In this document: one piece after another, positions 8,266 to 14,648 of the stretch
Layout of the letters: every line of letters starts with the position of its first letter
How positions within the stretch are numbered: position 1 is the stretch's first letter
Origin: SHZL01 sp031362985
Lineage (GTDB): Bacteria > Pseudomonadota > Gammaproteobacteria > Xanthomonadales > SZUA-36
NCBI GenBank assembly: GCA_031362985.1
Contig: JANLTO010000018.1
Location: 18,240-82,239, forward strand
Direction: 5' to 3'
Length of the DNA stretch: 64,000 nucleotides
The notes under the pieces: generated by a model
Databases searched by the model: none
What the model saw: only the letters and a program-made list of their open reading frames with translations
What the model was told of the DNA's origin: nothing
Made by a program: the position numbers and the translations under genes

Positions 8266-9858
8266 TCACTTAAGTCCATGCATGCCGCGACGCAGCAGTG
8301 GAGACATCATCAGGAACAATAGCCCACATCCAAGCCCAATCCAGAAAAGCAGGCCAAAGAGTTCTTGGTATCCGTTCATCGCGGTCGCAGCAGCGAATTC
8401 GGGCACATTAGAACTTGGGACGATGGACAATTTTGCCAATTGGGCAGCCAGAACCTCAGAATACGACGTGCCTAAGAACCAGGCCCCCATCATGAGCCCC
8501 ACCACGCGTGGAACGGAGAGTTGGGTGACGGCGGATAATCCAATGGGTGACAACATTAGTTCGCCGACTTCCAAAACAAAGTATGCGAGTACGAGCCACC
8601 AGAGTGATACATATCCGTTTGCTTCGGGGTGATCCATGGAATAAAAAAGTATCCAAAAAGAAAGGCCGGCTACAAGAATCCCAAGACCAGTCTTGAGCGG
8701 TTTCCCCGGATTTAAACCCAGCGTTTCCAGTCGAGGCCATAGCCAGGCAAACAAGGGAGAGAGCATCAGAATAAACAGTGCGCCAAGTGCAGAAAGCTGC
8801 GAAGCACTCCACTCAACGCCGAATGCTTGCCGATTCATGAGACGATCGGAAAACAGAATCCAGGATCCGTAAGTCTGTTCATACAGTGTGAAGAAAACCA
8901 GGCCGCCAGTGATCAACACAAGCAGCACGAGCATTCTGTGTTTTTCAATACGATTACAATGCCTTAGCATGAACCAGAATACGCCGCTCAACAGGCAAAT
9001 GGTTACGGTATGCATGACAAGCACCACGGGGCTCATGGCCGGTAGCCAGGATGTCAGGACCAACATTACGGAATTTGCTTGCACCAGCCCCCAAATCACA
9101 AAAATGGCGGCAACAGCACACAAATAAATCATGGTTTCAAAACGAATGCCCCAAAAAAGCGTTTGCTTGAGTTTGTCAGGGTTTCTGGGCTCGGCCCTTC
9201 CGTGGAAATATTTTTCACCGTAGATGAAATTAATCAAACCTGCTGTCATCCCGATTCCTGCGAGGCCAAATCCATATTTCCAACCGTAGGTTTCGCCCAA
9301 CCAGCCACACAGCAGGGGGGCGATAAACGCACCCAGGTTTATTCCGGCGTAAAAGATTGTAAAGCCGGAATCGCGACGAGGATCATTATCCGGGTAAAGG
9401 CGCCCGACGATCGAGGAAATATTTGGCTTGAGGAAACCAACTCCCGCTATGATCAGGGCCAGTGAGAAATAGAAAAACTGCAATGCGTGGTAGTCTCGGA
9501 CCGGTTGGCCATCGATTATGACCGCTTGACTTCCTTCGAAAGCCATTCCGAAATGCCCCAAGCATAACAAGATGCCCCCAAATACTACTGACTTTCGCAT
9601 GCCTAGCCAGCGATCCGCCACCAAACCGCCCAGGACCGGAACCGCATACACCAGGCCACCGTAGGCCCCTATCAGGTTGTATCCATCTGCGTCAGAAAAC
9701 AGGTGGTATTTGACAAGATAAAGCAGAAGCAATGCCTTCATCCCATAGAAGGAAAAACGTTCCCACATCTCAGTTAGAAAGCAAACATATAGACCCTTTG
9801 GATGCCCCAGAAACTCGTCTTTCGTGGCAGCGAATTCTTTCATCTGGTCCTTGCTCAT
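8266..9858 (-). CDS. POT-family proton-dependent oligopeptide transporter
   Basis: 530-residue inner-membrane protein with about 12-14 hydrophobic segments. The proton-coupling motif ExxERFxYYG appears as EMWERFSFYG near residue 30, and LVADRWLG gives the MFS loop 2-3 motif. A second family motif, FYAGINLGAF, is present near residue 168. Predicted function: uptake of di- and tripeptides driven by protons. Good start: ATG 9858 precedes a soluble N-terminus of the usual length. Substrate cannot be told from sequence. The FmdB-type gene follows on the same strand. Confidence 0.9.
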   Translation of the reverse strand: MSKDQMKEFAATKDEFLGHPKGLYVCFLTEMWERFSFYGMKALLLLYLVKYHLFSDADGYNLIGAYGGLVYAVPVLGGLVADRWLGMRKSVVFGGILLCLGHFGMAFEGSQAVIIDGQPVRDYHALQFFYFSLALIIAGVGFLKPNISSIVGRLYPDNDPRRDSGFTIFYAGINLGAFIAPLLCGWLGETYGWKYGFGLAGIGMTAGLINFIYGEKYFHGRAEPRNPDKLKQTLFWGIRFETMIYLCAVAAIFVIWGLVQANSVMLVLTSWLPAMSPVVLVMHTVTICLLSGVFWFMLRHCNRIEKHRMLVLLVLITGGLVFFTLYEQTYGSWILFSDRLMNRQAFGVEWSASQLSALGALFILMLSPLFAWLWPRLETLGLNPGKPLKTGLGILVAGLSFWILFYSMDHPEANGYVSLWWLVLAYFVLEVGELMLSPIGLSAVTQLSVPRVVGLMMGAWFLGTSYSEVLAAQLAKLSIVPSSNVPEFAAATAMNGYQELFGLLFWIGLGCGLLFLMMSPLLRRGMHGLK

Positions 9859-9972
9859 GAAATGGCCTTGTCCTGGTCTACTCTGAGGCTCTCAGAATCA
9901 GTTTATTTTGTCATGCAGTCAATTGATTTTAGTAAGCCTAGCGGAGTGAATAGGGCGGATCGATAAGTTTTA

Positions 9973-9999
9973 GGAAACTCTGTTTCATTTAGAGTTTCC
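9973..9999. repeat. Inverted repeat, 9-bp arms
   Basis: GGAAACTCT and AGAGTTTCC are perfect complements separated by nine bases. No T-run follows on either strand, so it is not a typical terminator. It may be an operator for the transporter gene, whose start is about 115 bases away. Confidence 0.5.
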
Positions 10000-10053
10000 C
10001 CGGTATAGAAATGTGCCGCCCTTTTCGATGATTGTAAATCATTGAAAATGAGC

Positions 10054-10081
10054 CCAAACAAAAATCATGCTTTTTGTTTGG
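10054..10081. repeat. Inverted repeat, 11-bp A/T-rich arms
   Basis: CCAAACAAAAA and TTTTTGTTTGG pair perfectly around TCATGC. Outside it GAGC (10050-10053) and GCTC (10085-10088) could extend the stem. It lies about 95 bases upstream of the dehydrogenase start and may be an operator or an RNA hairpin in its leader. Confidence 0.55.
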
Positions 10082-10174
10082 CATGCTCTGATCACTCATG
10101 GTGAATTATTCAGAGCTTCCCTTTTTGTGAAATAAAGCAGGTAAACTTCGGCCACTGTTTCGATTGCATTGGCC

Positions 10175-10903
10175 ATGATTAAACCTGCTGAAAACAAGGT
10201 TGTGATAATTACAGGTGCGGCAGGGACGTTGGGCTCTGAGCTGGCAATGCAGTGCGCCAAGTCAGGTTGGATCACGATACTGTTGGACAGCAATCGCCGA
10301 GGCCTGGAACATCTTTATGACCGAATCCTTCAAATGACGCGGCTGGAATCACCGCTGATAGTGCAGGATATGCGTTCCCTGGATCCACAAGTCTGCCAAG
10401 AAATTGTGAGCGCGCTTGAACAGGGTCCGAACAGGCTTGATGCGCTCATTCACTGCGCGACCAGCTTTGAAGGTTTACAACCATTGGACCAAATCCAGCC
10501 AGAGCAATGGTTGCAGCAAATGCAAATTAACATTAATGGACCCTGGCTACTCACTGTTTCCTGTTTGCCACTTCTGCGGTTGGCGCCACAGGCGAGTATT
10601 TATTTTCTTTCTGAAGACCTGGAGAAACTCCGGGGGGCCTACTGGGGTGCATATGGAGTAGGAAAGCACGGAGTCCATGTGCTGGCCAGTCAACTTGCTG
10701 CAGAACTGAGCAATACATCCATCCAGGTTCTCTCCCTAAACCCGGGTCCTATGAGGTCCGGGTTGCGCGCCCGAGCGTACCACACAGAGTCCCCCAATCT
10801 TGCTGGGGACCCGAGTATTGTTGCTGAGAAAATATTGCAGCTGCTGAGCAGAAAGGTAAGTGCCTCGTCCTGGCAGGTAAATTTGAATGAGACAGACGGT
10901 TAG
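10175..10903 (+). CDS. Short-chain dehydrogenase, YciK-like
   Basis: 242-residue classical SDR. The cofactor motif TGAAGTLG follows the first strand, HCATS replaces the usual NNA(A/G) strand-4 motif, and the active site is YGVGK, preceded by a serine. The segment AYWGAYGVGK resembles the ANWGAYAASK of YciK. In Pseudomonas a YciK homologue follows mupP directly (known); here the two are 4.5 kb apart, with other genes between them. ATG 10175 is preferred to an in-frame TTG at 10169. Substrate unknown. Confidence 0.72.
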   Translation: MIKPAENKVVIITGAAGTLGSELAMQCAKSGWITILLDSNRRGLEHLYDRILQMTRLESPLIVQDMRSLDPQVCQEIVSALEQGPNRLDALIHCATSFEGLQPLDQIQPEQWLQQMQININGPWLLTVSCLPLLRLAPQASIYFLSEDLEKLRGAYWGAYGVGKHGVHVLASQLAAELSNTSIQVLSLNPGPMRSGLRARAYHTESPNLAGDPSIVAEKILQLLSRKVSASSWQVNLNETDG

Positions 10904-11198
10904 TAGATTGACGAACGGCTAAAACCAGGTCGACGCCATTTAGCGCCCCAGACTCCGATAAATCTTGAAACGAATTTGCACGTCGACTTTGAGCGGGCAA
11001 TGGATTAGCAGCGCTGTTTGCCCGGTTCGAAGGAGCTGTTTGCGCGTTCCAAAAATTCATGAGACTTCCATGACCAGTAAAAGTAAAAGGCTTGCAATTT
11101 TGAAGCACTTGTTTGGTTTCTATTGAGGGCGTGCAGAGTTTATTGAGTGCTGAACTTTGTTCATACTGCGTGTCTTGCAAATCAATCGGGAGCGCGTA

Positions 11199-11543
11199 AT
11201 GTCAGAAGGACTCTTTTTGAAAATCATCAAACGTGAAATTCCGGCCGATATTGTCTACGAGACAGATCAGGTCATGGCATTTCGCGATATTAGCCCGCAG
11301 GCTCCAGTGCACATTCTCATCATCCCGAAAGAACACATCCGCACGATGGATGATATCAAGCCATCCCATGCAGAAATGCTGGGCCAATTGTTGCTTGCGG
11401 CGTCAGAAATAGCTCGAAGCGAGGGAATCAGTGAGCGCGGGTACAGAGTCGTGATGAACTGCAAGCAAGCAGGAGGGCAAATGGTATATCACATCCATTT
11501 GCATTTGCTTGGCGGCAGGCAAATGAACTGGCCGCCAGGATAA
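11199..11543 (+). CDS. hinT: HIT-family purine nucleoside phosphoramidase
   Basis: 115-residue histidine triad protein. The signature HxHxHxx is seen as HIHLHLLGG near the C-terminus. The N-terminal FLKIIKREIPADIVYE and FRDISPQAPVHILIIPKEH match the HinT subgroup, which hydrolyses adenosine 5-prime phosphoramidates and aminoacyl-AMP. ATG 11199 follows GGGAGCG; fourteen residues in frame upstream are omitted. The 295 bases before it show no gene. Confidence 0.93.
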   Translation: MSEGLFLKIIKREIPADIVYETDQVMAFRDISPQAPVHILIIPKEHIRTMDDIKPSHAEMLGQLLLAASEIARSEGISERGYRVVMNCKQAGGQMVYHIHLHLLGGRQMNWPPG

Positions 11544-11607
11544 TTCCATCTGGGCAGAGTCATTAGCAACGCAGGGTTTAAATACCAGAGAATTTTTGAG
11601 CAGTCCC

Positions 11608-11642
11608 AAAAAAGGAAAAGAGCCCCTGCAATACGCAGGGGC
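11608..11642 (-). terminator. Rho-independent terminator of the SGTGI-repeat gene
   Basis: GCCCCTGC (11622-11629) and GCAGGGGC (11635-11642) form an 8-bp stem with a five-base loop; reading the minus strand, it is followed by TCTTTTCCTTTTTT. It lies 55 bases after the stop of the gene at 11697. Confidence 0.85.
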
Positions 11643-11696
11643 CAAATTCTCGTTGGTATCGCTCAATTCATTTAAAAGTCATCCAAGACTCACCGA

Positions 11697-12566
11697 TTAC
11701 TTCACCCGGAAGTCACCACCCGGGTTGGCTTTGAAACCAGCATCGAATCCACTGGAGCAAAGTCCGGTATCACCAATCACTGGGACATTGCTAAATGCCA
11801 CTATTGGCCGGAAAGCTGAATCCAGAACTGTAACAGAAGCCGTCTTGCAACCCATCTCGACTTCCATCGCCATACCTGTTCCATCAGGTAGTGTGATGGT
11901 GATCGCCTCGGTGCCTGTGCCACCCCCGGTTACCTGAACTGCGCTACCTGTGCCACCCCCGGTTACCTGAACTGCGCTGCCTGTGCCACCCCCGGTTACC
12001 TGAACGGCGCTGCCTGTGCCACCACCGGTTACGCGAACGGCGCTACCTGTGCCACCACCAGTTACCTGAACGGCGCTGCCTGTACCGCCACCGGTTACGC
12101 GAACGGCACTACCTGTGCCACCACCCGTTACCATTGTGTTTGATCCAGTGCCACCGCCAGTAACGAGAGCAGTGGAATCAGAGCCTTCGCCCGTCAATGC
12201 AATCTCAGTCAATAGTAATTCCGAATATGAACCACTTAAGGATCCAACACCCGAAAAAACGCTGCCTTCTATAATCCAAGAAACGGCAACTGTGTTGCGA
12301 TTAACCACCAATTGCAATGAACCTGCCGGGTCCTGGTCGCCAGCCTGCAGTCCGCTAGAAAATGCGACACCTGCTATCGTGCAGGCAAAAAGGAACCGTC
12401 GGATTCCTGTGCCCGATTTTCCAATGCCTGTCCCCGATCTTTCTATACCGGTACCAGATTTTTCAATTCCAGTACCCGACCTTTCAATACCGGTGCCGGA
12501 TCTTTCGATGCCAGTGCCCGATTTCTCTATCCCTGTACCATCTTTTTCTATCGTCCAACGAGACAT
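11697..12566 (-). CDS. Secreted or membrane-anchored repeat protein with SGTGI heptads and VTGGGTG 11-mers
   Basis: 289 residues from ATG 12566, which follows a perfect AAGGAG. I do not recognise a family. Residues 1-56: MSRWTIEK then seven heptads of the form (S/D)GTGI(E/G/R)(K/R). Residues 56-76: RRFLFACTIAGVAFSSG, a hydrophobic segment that looks like a signal peptide or anchor after an unusually long N-terminal region. Residues 77-134: non-repetitive beta-like region. Residues 135-222: eight 11-residue repeats VTGGGTGSAV(Q/R). Residues 223-289: C-terminal region with two cysteines (GCKTA, GLCSS) that could form a disulfide. The 109-residue protein at 13977-14306 shares the W-I-E-x-SGTGI motif. 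DUF6502-like gene lies 120 bases upstream. Function unknown; I infer export of the 11-mer region with the heptads left in the cytoplasm. Confidence 0.72.
   Translation of the reverse strand: MSRWTIEKDGTGIEKSGTGIERSGTGIERSGTGIEKSGTGIERSGTGIGKSGTGIRRFLFACTIAGVAFSSGLQAGDQDPAGSLQLVVNRNTVAVSWIIEGSVFSGVGSLSGSYSELLLTEIALTGEGSDSTALVTGGGTGSNTMVTGGGTGSAVRVTGGGTGSAVQVTGGGTGSAVRVTGGGTGSAVQVTGGGTGSAVQVTGGGTGSAVQVTGGGTGTEAITITLPDGTGMAMEVEMGCKTASVTVLDSAFRPIVAFSNVPVIGDTGLCSSGFDAGFKANPGGDFRVK
11901..12164 (-). repeat. Eight tandem 33-bp coding repeats (VTGGGTGSAVQ)
   Basis: Each unit encodes VTGGGTG plus four variable residues (SAVQ or SAVR in the inner copies, SNTM in the first, TEAI in the last). The inner six are near-identical at DNA level, which points to recent duplication or gene conversion and to possible copy-number variation. 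Confidence 0.9.
12396..12542 (-). repeat. Seven tandem 21-bp coding repeats (SGTGIEK/SGTGIER)
   Basis: Exactly seven units of 21 bases encode (S/D)GTGI plus two residues. The DNA copies differ at third positions (for example different Thr, Gly and Ile codons) while the peptide is kept, so the amino-acid motif appears to be under selection. Confidence 0.88.
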
Positions 12567-12686
12567 AGTCTTACTCCTTCTTCTAGGTTGAGGCTCGGCC
12601 GCGGACAATTTCACTTGCCTTTGCGGTCAGCCAGGCTGCTAAACACCAACCCGTCAGGAGTTTGAGTAACTAGATCCCCCTTATAA

Positions 12687-13544
12687 TCACTCTCCCTCCT
12701 CTTCAGGTTCTTGGTCACTCCACTGGTACCAACCGATTCCCACGGTTAGTTGGCCAGGCTGCTTCTTCGGCTCCTCGAATTCTTCGAGAAGGTCTTCCCC
12801 TTGTTTAATCTGTCTATCCAACAGTTCTCTAGCACGATTTCTGAACTCCGGATACTTATCTGGCGCCAACCTATACGTCCAACGCCCCTGCTGAGGGACT
12901 CGAGACTCCACTGGTGCGAGCATGTTATGAATTACGGCGCTTAGCACTCTAGAGGCTTCAATAAACCCAACTTCGGTTTGTTTCGCTCTGTCGTCTGAAA
13001 TAGGAGAATAAATCATCGAAACCAACCTTACTCTTTCAACATCGCCCGGGATCAATTCGATGTTCCCCGAATCCAAAAGTCTGTCAATAACCGTCTTGAC
13101 CGTAATATTTCTACCGATTGATCGTAAGACTAAGCCCTGAAAGCTGCGACCCTTTCCCCCGATTGGTAACGCCCCAGGTGTGCCGTCTTTTGGATTCTGA
13201 AAATAGGGATCACTGGTCCACATGTCGATTAATGTGTTCTCTGGATTTGCACTTTGATTCTGGATTGTTGATTCAAGATTTTGGTCCATCACTTGTGTGA
13301 CGATTCGAGTGTCCAGGCCAGTCATAAGTGCAAGCGCGCTTTTGGTCGGCTTGGACCCCTCACGGATCAGTTTCTTTTCGGCCTCATCGACGTAGATGGC
13401 CTTTAAAATGTCCACGAGCGCGGGGAGGGAAACGCTGCCAATGACAAGACGCACAACCTTGCGGAAGACCCGGCTAAGGAAATAGGCTAATGTCTTTGTA
13501 TCGTCAGGTAGACGAACTAGGTCTTGCATGGCAATAGCTGGCAT
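12687..13544 (-). CDS. DUF6502-like protein with HTH-like segment
   Basis: 285 residues; ATG 13544 follows CAGGAGA. The N-terminal third (LPALVDILKAIYVDEAEKKL, then KPTKSALALMTGLDTRIV at about 66-83) resembles the DUF6502 family as I remember it, where a conserved helix pair precedes an HTH-like SxxAxLTGL segment. The middle contains a G/P-rich loop and a region rich in basic and hydrophobic residues; the C-terminus is acidic (EEEGE). No membrane segment. Family function is unknown. Inferred: a DNA-binding or RNA-binding regulator of the adjacent SGTGI genes. It lies between the two SGTGI-motif genes on the same strand. Confidence 0.6.
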   Translation of the reverse strand: MPAIAMQDLVRLPDDTKTLAYFLSRVFRKVVRLVIGSVSLPALVDILKAIYVDEAEKKLIREGSKPTKSALALMTGLDTRIVTQVMDQNLESTIQNQSANPENTLIDMWTSDPYFQNPKDGTPGALPIGGKGRSFQGLVLRSIGRNITVKTVIDRLLDSGNIELIPGDVERVRLVSMIYSPISDDRAKQTEVGFIEASRVLSAVIHNMLAPVESRVPQQGRWTYRLAPDKYPEFRNRARELLDRQIKQGEDLLEEFEEPKKQPGQLTVGIGWYQWSDQEPEEEGE

Positions 13545-13605
13545 TTTTCAGTCTCCTGAAAATCCCCTTCCTCTAAGGTTTTGAAATCCCTGTCGTGAAA
13601 AGAAT

Positions 13606-13625
13606 CTGTTCGTGTCCTCGAACAG
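13606..13625. promoter_or_regulatory. Palindrome upstream of the DUF6502-like gene
   Basis: CTGTTCG-N6-CGAACAG, perfect 7-bp arms, 62 bases before the ATG at 13544. Arm spacing differs from the LexA box (CTGT-N8-ACAG). Reading the minus strand, TTGATA and TACATT lie upstream about 15 bases apart, so this may sit just after a promoter as an operator or leader hairpin. Confidence 0.5.
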
Positions 13626-13737
13626 ACCAGCTTGGAAGTGTATTCCAATGTAACAGGATAGTTCTTTTATCAATAGCTTACAAGCCTTCCTTGACTAACT
13701 ATCTAGGCTTGCAGTGCCTCGGTTTTGGTTCGCGGTT

Positions 13738-13852
13738 TCAGCGCGCAACTTTAACCTCGCACTGTCCGGTGCCCACGTCCTTGTAGGCACCTGCCCCAGC
13801 ACCGGCTCCGCAATCGGCTTACGCACATGAACTTCCCTGTTCCGTTGGCCAT
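13738..13852 (-). pseudogene. Possible small frameshifted gene with GTG motifs
   Basis: ATG 13852 follows AGGGTGGG and opens MANGTGKFMCVS; one base out of frame the sequence continues as a glycine-rich GAGAGAGAYKD then VGTGQCEVKVAR and stops at 13738. Joining the two by a single-base change gives a peptide of about 37 residues with two GTG motifs, like its neighbours. This rests only on reading frames; the rest of 13545-13976 shows nothing else I can support. Confidence 0.22.
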
Positions 13853-13976
13853 CCCACCCTGGAAGCCTGTTTCCCTACATACTACCGATCACGTGTAAAT
13901 TCCTGGTTCCCCTCAGAATTCACCCCTTCCAATACAGAAACTCAGTGGAGTTTCCAGCGTCATCCTTGACGACTTG

Positions 13977-14306
13977 TTAATGCACCATTCCCTCACAGCC
14001 ACTCACATCGGCCAAGCGATACCACTCTGCAATCTGGATGACCTCTTGCCCAAAACCGTTTACCCGTTGAACTGAGTCGGCCATAAAACTTAACTGAGCT
14101 TCGCAAATTCTGCTCAGCGCTTGCTGGATTCCAGTACCGGACTGTTCAATCCAAAGTGAGGATCGACTCTCTTCCATTTCCATTTCCAATACGGATACTG
14201 CTCTTGCGCCGATACCAAGTTGCCGATCTGTCCACAAAACTGCTTGGTCTCGGTCTTCAGCAGTGAGAACCAAGGCGCCTGTTGAGTGATGTAATGAGAA
14301 GTACAT
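13977..14306 (-). CDS. Small protein sharing the W-I-E-x-SGTGI motif
   Basis: 109 residues from ATG 14306. I recognise no family. Residues 51-60 read LWIEQSGTGI, matching the start of the repeat protein at 11697 (RWTIEKDGTGI). The preceding part looks like short beta strands (ALVLTAEDRDQAVLWTD), the part after it (QQALSRICEAQLSFMADSVQRV) looks helical and amphipathic. No signal peptide. The start is uncertain: no Shine-Dalgarno is seen before 14306, and ATG codons at 14183 and 14177 would leave a shorter protein that still keeps the motif. It is the first minus-strand gene after the operator at 14389-14408 and could be the head of the locus. Confidence 0.5.
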   Translation of the reverse strand: MYFSLHHSTGALVLTAEDRDQAVLWTDRQLGIGARAVSVLEMEMEESRSSLWIEQSGTGIQQALSRICEAQLSFMADSVQRVNGFGQEVIQIAEWYRLADVSGCEGMVH

Positions 14307-14381
14307 GGGTTGGAGAATACACGTATTAGCCGTGTTTGTCTATAGCCATTTATGTGTTTAGAGGAATTTGTGTTTAGCCAC

Positions 14382-14410
14382 TTGCGTCTATAGCCAAACA
14401 TGGCTATACT
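14382..14410 (+). promoter_or_regulatory. Sigma-70-type promoter
   Basis: TTGCGT (14382-14387), a 17-base spacer, and TATACT (14405-14410). Transcription would start near 14417 and run toward the terminator at 14520-14562. The operator palindrome overlaps the spacer and most of the -10. Confidence 0.6.
14389..14408. promoter_or_regulatory. Perfect 20-bp operator-like palindrome with extra half-sites
   Basis: TATAGCCA-AACA-TGGCTATA. A further complete half-site TATAGCCA is at 14341-14348, and partial copies (TTAGCC) lie at 14326-14331 and 14374-14379. The cluster lies between a plus-strand promoter and the minus-strand 109-residue gene, as expected of a site controlling both directions. Confidence 0.65.
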
Positions 14411-14416
14411 TCTTTC

Positions 14417-14562
14417 CAACAAGAATGGAAAAAGCAAGGAATGCTTATTCCAGCGCAGAAGGAACTGCTGATTCTTGGGATGCATGGATGCACTTTGCGG
14501 GTGGCGAGACGTCCGCAGGACGGCCAGGAATAACACGGATGATGTTCCTGGCCGTTTTTTTT
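14417..14562 (+). ncRNA. Candidate small transcript of about 145 nt
   Basis: Bounded by the promoter at 14382-14410 and the terminator at 14520-14562, with no established gene between. An open frame (14425-14580, 51 codons, starting MEKARNAYSS) runs through the terminator hairpin and lacks a ribosome binding site, so a small RNA is more likely than a peptide. I do not recognise an RNA family. Confidence 0.4.
14520..14562 (+). terminator. Strong rho-independent terminator
   Basis: ACGGCCAGGAA (14520-14530) pairs with TTCCTGGCCGT (14545-14555), followed by eight T (14555-14562). Oriented for plus-strand transcription; no annotated plus-strand gene ends here. Confidence 0.9.
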
Positions 14563-14648
14563 GTGCGCGAGAAATTATGAGAGCGCCAACAACCAGGCCG
14601 CAAGGGCCGCGGCTTTTGGTTGCGCAGAAGCAAATAAAAAGCCAACCC

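Larger units (their letters stand above)
9859..10174. other. Intergenic region with two long inverted repeats
   Basis: 316 bases between the divergent transporter and dehydrogenase genes. No open frame is supportable. It contains the two palindromes listed separately and is notably A+T-rich between 9960 and 10130, as expected for a shared promoter region. Confidence 0.5.

Noticed and set aside
11901..12164. Regular 33-bp repeats considered as a CRISPR array
   Set aside because: Units are contiguous with no spacers and encode a regular peptide in frame; no cas genes.
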